A stretch of 8,071 nucleotides of DNA, taken from the NCBI GenBank assembly GCA_051986465.1, contig JBPYFB010000109.1, positions 1 through 8,071 on the forward strand, written 5' to 3'. Both the position numbers and the translations under genes were made by a program. The DNA is from DATEJJ01 sp051986465. GTDB lineage: Bacteria > Actinomycetota > Actinomycetes > Mycobacteriales > Micromonosporaceae. Positions 1 to 6,818 of this stretch are shown here, in pieces (the first letter of the stretch is position 1; every line of letters starts with the position of its first letter). The notes below the pieces were generated by a model. That model searched no databases. It was given only the letters and a program-made list of their open reading frames with translations, and was not told the origin of the DNA.

Positions 1-744
1 GTACCCGTCTATCTCATCGCGCTCGCCGCGTTCTCCACCCGGACCGAGCTCAACAGCTTCCCCAAGGCGCTGTGGCCGCACAGCCTGTCCACCGAGACCC
101 TGCGCTCGTTCCTCGGCTCCACCGGCGTCGTGCCGTCCTTCATCAACTCGGTCGAGGTCGGCCTCGCCACCCTCGTGCTCTCGTTGCTGATCGGCGCCCC
201 CGCCGGGTACGCGGTCGCCCGGTACGCCTTCCGCGGCCGCGACGCGTACCAGCTGTTCCTGTTGGTCACCCGGTCCCTGCCGGTCGTGGTGCTGTCGATC
301 CCGCTGGCCACGATGTTCCTGCGGTTCCACATCTACGACAGCATCCTGGCGGTCGCGCTCGTACACGCGGCACTGGCGCTGCCCACCACCGCACTCATCA
401 CGGCGAGCGTCTTCGTCTCGGTACCCGCCGAACTCGAGGAGGCGGCGCTCATCTTCGGCGGCACCCGGTTCGGCGCCTTCCGCAAGGTGGTACTCCCGCT
501 GTCGATTCCCGGCGTCGCCGCGTCCAGCATCTTCACCTTCGTGCTGTCCTGGAACGAGATCCTCGCCGCGGCGATCCTCACCCTGAACAACCGAACGCTG
601 CCGGCGCTGGTACTCAACGCCCTGCCGTACTCGCCGATCGAGTACCGGTTCGCGGGCGGCTTCGCGATGGTGGTGCCGTCGCTGCTGTTCATCCTGATCA
701 TGCGCCGGTACCTGACGAACATGTGGGGGGCGACGATCCGCTGA
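1..744 (+). CDS. CUT1-type sugar ABC transporter permease (MalG/UgpE-like), 5' truncated
   Basis: This is an inner-membrane permease subunit of a binding-protein-dependent importer, probably for a sugar or sugar derivative. The reading frame is open from base 1, so the start lies before the window. The visible 247 residues suggest that roughly 30 are missing, since MalG-type permeases are usually about 270-300 aa. About five complete hydrophobic segments follow a partial first one (VYLIALAAF). The cytoplasmic EAA loop that contacts the ATPase is intact: E147-A-A, G153, then V163-x-L165-P166, fitting the EAA-x3-G-x9-I-x-LP pattern. The following segment has LSWNEILAAAIL, close to the SWNEF region of CUT1 permeases. 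The TGA stop shares its A with the ATG of the adjoining ATPase, which points to translational coupling and one transporter. The partner permease and solute-binding protein are presumably upstream. The family call is firm; the substrate is unknown. Confidence 0.93.
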   Translation, partial: VPVYLIALAAFSTRTELNSFPKALWPHSLSTETLRSFLGSTGVVPSFINSVEVGLATLVLSLLIGAPAGYAVARYAFRGRDAYQLFLLVTRSLPVVVLSIPLATMFLRFHIYDSILAVALVHAALALPTTALITASVFVSVPAELEEAALIFGGTRFGAFRKVVLPLSIPGVAASSIFTFVLSWNEILAAAILTLNNRTLPALVLNALPYSPIEYRFAGGFAMVVPSLLFILIMRRYLTNMWGATIR

Positions 745-1856
745 TGGCCGGGATACGACTGCGCAACCTCGTCAAGCTGTACCCGGGCCAGAAGAGCCCG
801 GCGACCGACGACGTGAGCCTCGACGTCGCGGACGGCGAATTCCTCGTACTGCTCGGCCCGAGCGGCTGTGGCAAGACGACGCTGCTGCGGATGGTGGCCG
901 GGCTTGAGCTGCCGACCGCCGGACAGGTCGTCATCGGCGAGCGCGACGTCACCTACCTTCCGCCGCGGGAACGCCGGCTGTCCATGGTGTTCCAGTCGTA
1001 CGCCGTCTTCCCGCACAAGCGCGTACGCGACAACATCGGGTTCGGCCTCGCGATGCGCCACGTGCCGAAGGACCGGATCCGGGACAAGGTGGCGTGGGCC
1101 GCCGAGCTCCTGCACCTGACCGAGTACCTCGACCGGTACCCGGCGCAGCTCTCCGGCGGGCAGCGGCAGCGCGTGGCGGTGGCTCGCGCGATCGTGGCCC
1201 AGGCGGACGTGTTGCTGATGGACGAGCCACTGTCCAATCTGGACGCTATGTTGCGACTGTCGTTCCGGGCGGAGTTGAAGAAGTTGGTGAGCGAGCTCGG
1301 TACCACCACCCTCTACGTCACCCACGACCAGGTCGAGGCGCTGTCGCTCGGGGACCGGGTCGCGGTGATGAAGGAGGGGCGGATCGAGCAGATCGCCGAT
1401 CCGCTGGCCGTGTACGACCGCCCCGCGACCCAGTTCGTCGGCGGGTTCCTGGGCAGCCCACCGATGAACTTCATCACCGGTACGGTCACTGTGGACGGTT
1501 CGGTACGCCTCGCCGCCGCCGACGCATACATCGAGGCACCCCAGGAACTGGCCTCATACAACGGAAAGCCGCTGCTCCTCGGTATCCGCGCGGAGGCGAT
1601 CGAGCTCGCCGCGGCGGATACGCCCGGCGCGGTACCCGCCACGGTGCAGGTCTTCGAGCCGCTCGGTTCGGCGGTACTGCTCACCGTCGACCTGGGCGGC
1701 CAGCAGGTGAAGGTACTCGCACCCGCGTCGTACCGGGCCGAGCCCGGCGCGACCGTACGGCTCCACATAGGACGGTCGCGGCAGCGCTGGTTCGACCCGG
1801 AGACCGCACTCGCCCTGGAGATCGACCCGGCAGCGGCAGATCCCGACGGAGGCTGA
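744..1856 (+). CDS. CUT1-type sugar ABC transporter ATP-binding protein (MalK/UgpC/MsmK-like)
   Basis: This is the cytoplasmic ATPase that would power the importer whose permease lies immediately upstream. It is 370 aa, normal for MalK/UgpC proteins. The nucleotide-binding domain is complete: Walker A GPSGCGKTT (38-46), Q-loop Q84, signature LSGGQ (136-140), Walker B VLLMDE (156-161), D-loop SNLD (164-167) and switch histidine H194. FVGGFLGSPPMNFI (about 231-244) marks the entry to a C-terminal TOBE/OB-fold regulatory region, the hallmark of the carbohydrate (CUT1) group. MsmK/UgpC-like ATPases in actinomycetes can serve several sugar systems, so the substrate cannot be read from this subunit. 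The start is the ATG overlapping the permease stop (TGATG). Only a weak G-rich stretch precedes it, so coupled reinitiation is likely. In-frame sequence reaches back to base 72 but is a shadow of the permease. Confidence 0.95.
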   Translation: MAGIRLRNLVKLYPGQKSPATDDVSLDVADGEFLVLLGPSGCGKTTLLRMVAGLELPTAGQVVIGERDVTYLPPRERRLSMVFQSYAVFPHKRVRDNIGFGLAMRHVPKDRIRDKVAWAAELLHLTEYLDRYPAQLSGGQRQRVAVARAIVAQADVLLMDEPLSNLDAMLRLSFRAELKKLVSELGTTTLYVTHDQVEALSLGDRVAVMKEGRIEQIADPLAVYDRPATQFVGGFLGSPPMNFITGTVTVDGSVRLAAADAYIEAPQELASYNGKPLLLGIRAEAIELAAADTPGAVPATVQVFEPLGSAVLLTVDLGGQQVKVLAPASYRAEPGATVRLHIGRSRQRWFDPETALALEIDPAAADPDGG

Positions 1857-1864
1857 TCCGCCTA

Positions 1865-1893
1865 TTGCCGGCGATCTTGCCGATGCATATGCT
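1865..1893 (+). promoter_or_regulatory. Candidate promoter for the secreted beta-helix gene
   Basis: TTGCCG (1865-1870), a 17-base spacer and TATGCT (1888-1893) form a plausible -35/-10 pair; the -10 fits the actinobacterial TAnnnT pattern. It lies between the ATPase stop and the secreted-protein gene and would start RNA near 1900, leaving a leader of about 30 bases. That would put the in-frame ATGs at 1883 and 1889 upstream of the transcript start, supporting GTG 1931 as the start. This rests on consensus matching only; read-through from the transporter operon is equally possible. Confidence 0.35.
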
Positions 1894-1910
1894 GCGCTCC
1901 AGCATCATGC
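1885..1910 (+). repeat. Inverted repeat / hairpin in the gap between ATPase and secreted-protein genes
   Basis: GCATATGCTG (1885-1894) pairs with CAGCATCATGC (1900-1910) over ten base pairs, with a 5-base loop and one bulged C at 1906. No T-run follows, so it is not a classical intrinsic terminator. It could be an operator overlapping the candidate -10 box, an RNA processing or stability hairpin between the transporter and secreted-protein genes, or a weak terminator of the type seen in high-GC genomes. The pairing is seen directly; the role is open. Confidence 0.45.
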
Positions 1911-1915
1911 GTAGC

Positions 1916-1925
1916 GGGGGAAGGA
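1916..1925 (+). promoter_or_regulatory. Ribosome binding site deciding the GTG 1931 start
   Basis: The purine block GGGGGAAGGA ends five bases before the GTG at 1931. The in-frame ATGs at 1883, 1889 and 1907 have no comparable Shine-Dalgarno stretch, and 1883/1889 lie in the hairpin. Starting at 1931 also puts the basic RKR of the signal peptide directly at the N-terminus, as expected. Confidence 0.65.
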
Positions 1926-1930
1926 CAACC

Positions 1931-4228
1931 GTGCGGAAGCGTATCTTCGGCGGCCTTGCGAGCTTAACGGTTGCGGCGGCGCTGACCGGCACCGCGGGCC
2001 CGGCTCTGGCGGCCACCGGCAGCGAGCTGTTCGTCAACAACGACACCAGCGCGTGCTCGGACGCCGGTACGGGCGCGCAGGACGCCCCCTACTGCACGAT
2101 CTCCGCGGCATTGGCGGCGGCGCAACCGGGCGATACCGTGAGCGTCATCCCGTTGGGCCCCTACAACGAAGACGTCGTGATCGACAAATCGAACATCGTG
2201 CTCCGGCACCTCCGCTTTGGCGATACCACCATGCTCAAGGGCGACCGGGCCGGTCTCACCGTCGACGGCCAGCACGACGTGACGGTCAGTGGGTTCGCCG
2301 TCGTCGGTACGATCCCGGAAACGTCGCTCGTGACGTTTCGCAACTCGACCCGGCTCACCCTCGACAACCTGCACGCCACCACCCTGGACACTGCAGCGGT
2401 CGGCATCCAATTCACCGGAGTGACCGACTCCACGCTCACGCGCGCCTCGTCCGCCGGGACGGTCGCCGGCCTGGCGCTGGATGCCGCGACCAGCGGAGTG
2501 GTGGTCACGTCCAGCACCTTCGAAGGCATCGACGTCGCGGGCTCGAACGACACGATCGCCAAGACGTCAGCGCAAAGCAGCAAGGGCGACGGCATCCTCA
2601 TCGAGCCGACCGCCGCGAACACCGTGGTCGCCAACTCCACGGTCACGTACAACCAGGGCGCCGGCATACACAACGCGGGCGCGACCGGTACCGCGATCAC
2701 CAACAACACGCTGAAGTACAACTGCGGTACGGGGATCCGCGTCGACGGTGTCTCATCGGGTGTCTCGGTACAGAACAACATCGCGGACACCAACGGCGGC
2801 CTCAACGGCTCGGTGTGCCCCGCGCCACCGCCCGACGGCGTCGAGATCGCTGTCTACGACACGGCAACGAACGGCACGATCGTCGACTACAACGCGGTCA
2901 CCCACGGCCCCGGTGGCGACCACGCGTACGCCTGGAACTCGCCGCTGCCGAGCCTGGCGCAGTTCCAAGCCGCCTCCGGGCAGGGCGCACACGACAGCGT
3001 CGTGGAACCGGACCCGGCCAACATTGACATGTCGATGTACGAGGACTCGGCGAACTCGGCCGCGCCCGGCTTCCCGAGTACTGACAGGGGCGGACAACCC
3101 CGTGAGGACAACCCGGGTATCCCGAACACCGGAGCCGGCCCGATCCCCTACGCCGATCGGGGTGCCACGGAGATCATCAGAGCACCAGCCGCCAAGGTGG
3201 CCGTCTCGACGGACTCGATCGCCATGGTCGCCACCGCGGACGCCTCGGCCTCGACTCCCGGATTCCCGGCGATCGTCTCGTACGCCTTCGACTTCGGCGA
3301 CGGCACCACACTGACCCAGGCCACGCCCGTCGCGACCCACCACTACACGGCTCAGGGTAATTTCGACATCGAGGTGACGGTCACCGACGCGGCCGGGGTC
3401 CACAGCACCGCAGGCCACATCGCGGGCATGTGGCACGTGGTTCGGACGATCGCGCTGCTGTCCATCAGCAACGACCGGTACGTGACGGCGGACAGCGCCG
3501 GTGCCAAGCCGCTGATCGCCAACCGGGGCGCGATCGGCGCGTGGGAGCTGTTCGACGTCGTGGAGCCGGAGACCGGATACATCGCGCTGCGCTCGCACGC
3601 CAACGGGCAATACATCAGCGCCGGTCCGGCCCAGCCGTACCAGCTCAACGCGATCGCGAGCTCTCCGAGTGCAGACGCGCAAAGGTTCCGGGAGAGCACC
3701 AACCCGGACGGCAGCGTCAGCCTCTACGGCAAGTACGCGAAGGCGTACGTCACCGCTGAGTCGGCTGGCGCCCAGCCGCTGGCCGCCAACCGCGCCAAGG
3801 TCGGAGCGTGGGAGAAGTTCTACGAGGTCGACCCGGCCCGGGCGGGCGTATCGCTACGCGCCATGGCCAACAACCGGTACGTGACCGCCGAATCCGCCGG
3901 CACCCATCCGCTGATCGCCAACCGGACCATCGTCAACGGCTGGGAGACCTTCGACATCGTGGACCTCGGCGGCGGATACGTCGCGCTGTACTCACACGCG
4001 GACGCCCGATTCGTGACCGCCGAGAGCGCCGGCACCAAACCGTTGATAGCCAACCGTTCCGCGATCGGGGCGTGGGAGAAGTTCCGGCTCATCAGCAACA
4101 CCGACGGGACCGTGAGCCTGCAGTCGAACGCCAACGGCCGGTACGTGACGGCCGAGAGCGCCGGCGCCCAGCCACTGATAGCCAACCGCACCGCGATCGG
4201 CGCTTGGGAGAAGTTCACGCTCCCCTAG
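1931..4228 (+). CDS. Secreted parallel beta-helix / PKD / fascin-like repeat protein
   Basis: A 765-aa exported protein that I cannot assign to a characterised enzyme. Residues 1-27 form a Sec-type signal peptide (basic RKR, hydrophobic core, ALA then ATG as cleavage site). Residues about 31-75 (ELFVNND, paired C42 and C55, PGDTVSV) match the N-terminal cap of actinobacterial right-handed beta-helix proteins. Residues about 85-300 carry short G-I/L-x repeats rich in Asn and Thr, the PbH1 pattern of pectate-lyase-like helices. A PKD domain (about 420-493) has the diagnostic FDFGDG at 453-458. Residues 508-765 are six fascin-like units with RYVTAESAG, PLIANR and GAWEKF motifs. The likely site of action is outside the cell, binding or acting on polysaccharide; catalysis is unproven. 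A carbohydrate importer lies just upstream on the same strand. The stop overlaps the stop of the convergent permease gene. The 1931 GTG was chosen for its ribosome binding site and signal peptide. Confidence 0.85.
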   Translation: MRKRIFGGLASLTVAAALTGTAGPALAATGSELFVNNDTSACSDAGTGAQDAPYCTISAALAAAQPGDTVSVIPLGPYNEDVVIDKSNIVLRHLRFGDTTMLKGDRAGLTVDGQHDVTVSGFAVVGTIPETSLVTFRNSTRLTLDNLHATTLDTAAVGIQFTGVTDSTLTRASSAGTVAGLALDAATSGVVVTSSTFEGIDVAGSNDTIAKTSAQSSKGDGILIEPTAANTVVANSTVTYNQGAGIHNAGATGTAITNNTLKYNCGTGIRVDGVSSGVSVQNNIADTNGGLNGSVCPAPPPDGVEIAVYDTATNGTIVDYNAVTHGPGGDHAYAWNSPLPSLAQFQAASGQGAHDSVVEPDPANIDMSMYEDSANSAAPGFPSTDRGGQPREDNPGIPNTGAGPIPYADRGATEIIRAPAAKVAVSTDSIAMVATADASASTPGFPAIVSYAFDFGDGTTLTQATPVATHHYTAQGNFDIEVTVTDAAGVHSTAGHIAGMWHVVRTIALLSISNDRYVTADSAGAKPLIANRGAIGAWELFDVVEPETGYIALRSHANGQYISAGPAQPYQLNAIASSPSADAQRFRESTNPDGSVSLYGKYAKAYVTAESAGAQPLAANRAKVGAWEKFYEVDPARAGVSLRAMANNRYVTAESAGTHPLIANRTIVNGWETFDIVDLGGGYVALYSHADARFVTAESAGTKPLIANRSAIGAWEKFRLISNTDGTVSLQSNANGRYVTAESAGAQPLIANRTAIGAWEKFTLP
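3452..4225 (+). repeat. Six tandem fascin-like beta-trefoil units in the coding sequence
   Basis: Six in-frame units of about 44 codons start at 3452, 3584, 3719, 3851, 3983 and 4115; the last is 37 codons. Units 1, 3, 4, 5 and 6 share the order NxRYVTAESAG, PLIANR, GAWEKF with small changes. Unit 2 keeps the length (45 codons) and the opening ALRSHANGQYIS but has lost the AESAG and ANR motifs. Three units make one beta-trefoil, so six suggest two trefoils. Similarity extends to the DNA, for example the shared GCCGAGAGCGCCGGC in units 5 and 6, consistent with duplication. Confidence 0.85.
4225..4228. other. Shared CTAG: overlapping stop codons of two convergent genes
   Basis: The plus-strand secreted-protein gene ends with TAG at 4226-4228. 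The minus-strand permease gene ends with TAG read from 4227 to 4225. The palindrome CTAG therefore supplies both stops, and the two genes overlap by four bases with no intergenic space. Confidence 0.95.
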
Positions 4229-5070
4229 TGCGCAGCGGTCAGCGCCGCGTCGCGGGGGCGCTGGCGCATCGCGCTGCCGGCGATGGCGACGAGGTAGGTG
4301 AGCGTGGCCACCGCGAGGATGCCGAAGCTGGGCGGCATCTTCGGAACGAGGTAGCTCGCGGTCAGGCCGAGCCAGACGCTGCCCACCGCGATCGCGGCGG
4401 ACAGCGCGAAGCCGCGCCACGGGTTGCTGGTCAGTCGCAAGGCGGCGCCGGCCGGCGCGGCGAGCAGGCCGAGGATGAGCAGCGCCCCGACCACCTGGGT
4501 GGCCTCCGCGGTGGTACCGGCGACCAGCACCAGGAAGCCGAATCCGAGCAGGCGTACCGGTACCCCGCGGGCGGCGGCGACCTGCTCGTCGATACTGGCG
4601 AACAGCAGCGGCCGGGCGATGGCGAGCAGCGCGACGGTGACGACAGCCGCGATCACGGCGGTCACCACCGCGCGCCCCGCCGACAGGCCGAAGATGGAGC
4701 CGAACAGCACCGTGACGCTGGCCGAACCGTTGCCCGCGCCGGAGCGCCTCGTCGTGTAGAGCGTCAGAAAGAACACACCCAGGCCGAGAACCCAGGCGAA
4801 GACGCCACCGATAACGACGTCGTCGGGGCGGGCCCGGCGGCCGAGGCCGCCCATGCCCAACGCGACGAGCATCGTGACGGCGAACAGGCCGACGCGGGCG
4901 TCCAGCCCGGCGGCGAGCGCCGCCAGCGCGCCGGTGAAGGCGACATGGGACAGCGCGTCGGCGGTGAACACCTGGGCGCGCAGCACCAGGAAGTACCCGA
5001 CGAGGCCGGCGGCGAGTGCGACGGCGGTACCGGCGAGGAACGCGTACTGCATGAACGGGTGGGCGAACAC
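4225..5070 (-). CDS. Transition-metal ABC transporter permease (second; ZnuB/TroD/MntB family)
   Basis: An integral-membrane subunit of a Mn/Zn-type (ABC-3 family) importer, 281 aa, the usual length. It has roughly eight or nine hydrophobic segments. Family landmarks are FLVLRAQVFTADALSHVAFTG (residues about 27-47; compare the LSHA region of ZnuB proteins), the cytoplasmic SIDEQVAAARGVP segment and TQVVGALLILGLLAAPA near the end. It is clearly paralogous to the upstream permease, so the transporter is probably a heterodimeric channel as in Tro/Sit systems. The start is GTG (complement of 5068-5070), preceded by GGGAG at about 8 bases; an internal ATG seven codons in is less likely because it would shorten the first membrane segment. 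It is the last gene of the operon, three bases after the preceding stop. Its own stop overlaps the convergent secreted-protein gene. Confidence 0.92.
   Translation of the reverse strand: MFAHPFMQYAFLAGTAVALAAGLVGYFLVLRAQVFTADALSHVAFTGALAALAAGLDARVGLFAVTMLVALGMGGLGRRARPDDVVIGGVFAWVLGLGVFFLTLYTTRRSGAGNGSASVTVLFGSIFGLSAGRAVVTAVIAAVVTVALLAIARPLLFASIDEQVAAARGVPVRLLGFGFLVLVAGTTAEATQVVGALLILGLLAAPAGAALRLTSNPWRGFALSAAIAVGSVWLGLTASYLVPKMPPSFGILAVATLTYLVAIAGSAMRQRPRDAALTAAH
4238..4265. terminator. Possible GC-rich hairpin terminator at the convergent junction
   Basis: CAGCGCC (4240-4246) and GGCGCTG (4257-4263) are exact complements around a 10-base loop. One wobble and one more Watson-Crick pair extend the stem to nine (4238-4246 with 4257-4265). 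It begins ten bases after the secreted-protein stop, inside the last codons of the opposite permease gene. Stems without a T-run can terminate in high-GC actinomycetes, but GC-rich coding sequence often forms such stems by chance. Confidence 0.3.
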
Positions 5071-5073
5071 GGC

Positions 5074-5964
5074 TCACGCTCCCACGGGTACGGCTCGCGC
5101 GGCGCGCTGGCCCAGCCGTGCGCGTACCAGTGTCGCCGCGTACGTGACCGCGTAGAGCCCGAACGCGACGGTGGTCAGCCAGAACCCGAACGGGTACCTG
5201 GAGTAGTACGCGATGAACAGCGTCACCCAGACACTCACCAGCGCCAGCGCCACCGACAGGGCCAGGCCACGCCCCGGCCTCGGGGTGATCAGTTGAGCGG
5301 TCGCCGGCGGCAGTACGAGCAGCGCCAGGACGAGCAGCGCGCCGGTGATCTGGCTGACCTCCGCGGCGGTCGCCGCCAGCAGCAGCAGGAACGCGGTGTC
5401 CAGGGCCCGGGTGGGTACCCCGTGCGCCCGGGCGACGTCGGTGTCGATGGAGGCGAACAGCAGCGGCCGCCCGATCACCCCGAGCACGGCCAGGGCGACC
5501 ACCGCGACGGCGGCGAGGATGGTGACCTGGTTGGCGGTGATGGCCAGCGCGTTGCCGAACAGCAGCGCGTTGGCGCCGTTGAGGAATCCCTTGTACAGGC
5601 CGACAAAGAGCATCCCCGCGGCGAGGGCGAAGGACTGTACGGTGCCGATGACGCCGGACTGGTCGCCGGATGCGCGGCCGGCCCGCTGCGGCAGGGCGGC
5701 GATGACCACGGCGGCGGCGAGACAGAACGCGAAGTACCCGTACGCCAGGCTGATGCCGAGGTAGACCGCGGCGGCGGCGCCGGGGAAGCCGACGAGCGCC
5801 AGGGTGTGGCCGGCGAAGCTCTGCCGGCGCAACACCATGAACCAGCCGATCAGCGCGGCGAGGACGGCGACGATGGTGCCGGCCCGGAACGCGCTGACCA
5901 TGCTGGCGTACGACCACATGTCGCGGATGTCGGCCAGCAGGTTCCAGGAGAAAACCCCGGTCAT
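5074..5964 (-). CDS. Transition-metal ABC transporter permease (first; ZnuB/TroC/MntB family)
   Basis: The first of two ABC-3 family permeases, 296 aa, normal for the family. It shares with its downstream paralogue the N-terminal WFMVLRRQSFAGHTLALVGFPG element, the SIDTDVARAHGVP cytoplasmic segment and QITGALLVLALLVLPPATAQL. This copy has HTLALVGFPG where the other has DALSHVAFTG, so the pair has diverged. The ATG start overlaps the ATPase stop as ATGA (5961-5964), and no strong Shine-Dalgarno precedes it, so translation is probably coupled to the ATPase. The protein would sit in the cytoplasmic membrane, form half of the metal channel and bind the ATPase through its cytoplasmic loops. The family is certain; which metal is carried cannot be read from the permease. 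Confidence 0.92.
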   Translation of the reverse strand: MTGVFSWNLLADIRDMWSYASMVSAFRAGTIVAVLAALIGWFMVLRRQSFAGHTLALVGFPGAAAAVYLGISLAYGYFAFCLAAAVVIAALPQRAGRASGDQSGVIGTVQSFALAAGMLFVGLYKGFLNGANALLFGNALAITANQVTILAAVAVVALAVLGVIGRPLLFASIDTDVARAHGVPTRALDTAFLLLLAATAAEVSQITGALLVLALLVLPPATAQLITPRPGRGLALSVALALVSVWVTLFIAYYSRYPFGFWLTTVAFGLYAVTYAATLVRARLGQRAARAVPVGA

Positions 5965-6806
5965 CCGGTATCGCCATGCCGGTCGCTGTGGTGCGCGGGC
6001 GCCTCGGGCTGCCCCACCACGACGAGGCGTCCGTCCGATGTGGACAGTACCTCCACCGGGGTGTTGTACAGCCGGGTCAGCGTCTCGGCGGTGATGACCT
6101 CGCGCGGGCTACCCGAGACGGCACCGCCGGCACCGAGGTAGATGACCCGGTCGAGGTGGGTCAGGATCGGGTTCACGTCGTGCGCGACGATCATCACGGC
6201 CACGTTCTCGGTACGGGCGATCCGGCCGATGAGCGCCGCGACCGCGGCCTGGTTGGGTAGGTCCAGCGAGTCCAGCGGCTCGTCGAGCAGCAGCAGTCGC
6301 GGACGGCGAGCCAGCGCCTGCGCGATGAGCAGCCGCTGCTGCTCGCCACCGGAGAGCTGACCGATCGGCCGGTGCGCGTACCCGGCGGCGCCCACCAGCT
6401 CGACCACCTCGCGTACCCGCTGGCGGGCAGAGCGCGCGCGACCGGGAAGGGGTACGCCCCACCGGTCGCCGTCCAGCCCCAGCCGTACCACGTCCACCCC
6501 GCGGATCCGCAGCGAAGTGTCGAAGCTGCGGCGCTGCGGCAGGTACCCGATCTCCTGCCGGGACACCCGGCGCACCTCGCCCTCGGCCAGCGGTACGAGC
6601 CCGAGGATCGCCTTCAGTAGCGTGGACTTGCCGACCCCGTTCGGGCCGAGGATGGCCACGAACTCGCCAGCGCGGACGGTCGCGTCAACCCCCGACCAGA
6701 CCGTACGGCCGCCCAGCACGGCGGCGGCGCGCTCGACCCGCACGAGGGGTACCGGCTCCGCGTGCTCGGCGCGCATATCGGCGATGTCGACAGAGGTGCT
6801 GGACAT
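5961..6806 (-). CDS. Transition-metal ABC transporter ATP-binding protein (ZnuC/TroB/MntA family)
   Basis: The cytoplasmic ATPase of the metal importer, 281 aa. All catalytic motifs are present: Walker A GPNGVGKST (54-62), Q-loop Q91 in the family-typical GYLPQR, signature LSGGE (151-155) followed by QQRLLIAQALAR, Walker B LLLLDE (171-176) and switch histidine H209 in VAHDVNP. GPNGVGKST and AHD-N-P are typical of the Zn/Mn and Fe-chelate ATPases, not of sugar ATPases. The C-terminus from about 260 is short and hydrophilic. The ATG start (complement of 6804-6806) has GGAG six bases upstream. An ATG ten codons later has no good ribosome binding site. The gene begins 12 bases after the binding-protein stop and overlaps the first permease by four bases. 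Confidence 0.94.
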   Translation of the reverse strand: MSSTSVDIADMRAEHAEPVPLVRVERAAAVLGGRTVWSGVDATVRAGEFVAILGPNGVGKSTLLKAILGLVPLAEGEVRRVSRQEIGYLPQRRSFDTSLRIRGVDVVRLGLDGDRWGVPLPGRARSARQRVREVVELVGAAGYAHRPIGQLSGGEQQRLLIAQALARRPRLLLLDEPLDSLDLPNQAAVAALIGRIARTENVAVMIVAHDVNPILTHLDRVIYLGAGGAVSGSPREVITAETLTRLYNTPVEVLSTSDGRLVVVGQPEAPAHHSDRHGDTG

Positions 6807-6818
6807 GCGGTACTCCGA

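Noticed and set aside
333..1325. Minus-strand frame opposite the sugar permease and ATPase
   Set aside because: No recognisable domain, and the plus strand carries complete ABC transporter motifs over the same bases.
1094..1930. N-terminal extension of the secreted protein back to an ATG at 1094
   Set aside because: It overlaps the ATPase in another frame with Arg-rich nonsense. The ribosome binding site and signal peptide both point to GTG 1931.
3452..4225. CRISPR-like or intergenic tandem array
   Set aside because: The periodic similarity is in-frame protein repeats of about 132 bases encoding fascin-like units, not short identical repeats with variable spacers.
3992..5977. Long minus-strand frame across both permeases
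   Set aside because: It is an Arg/Pro-rich shadow in another frame of two permeases that have clear family motifs.
3808..6141. Very long plus-strand open frame running through the metal-transport genes
   Set aside because: Its product is a low-complexity Arg/Gly/Asp/Gln-rich string with no domain. It crosses the end of the secreted-protein gene and lies opposite three clear ABC genes; long antisense frames are expected at this GC content.
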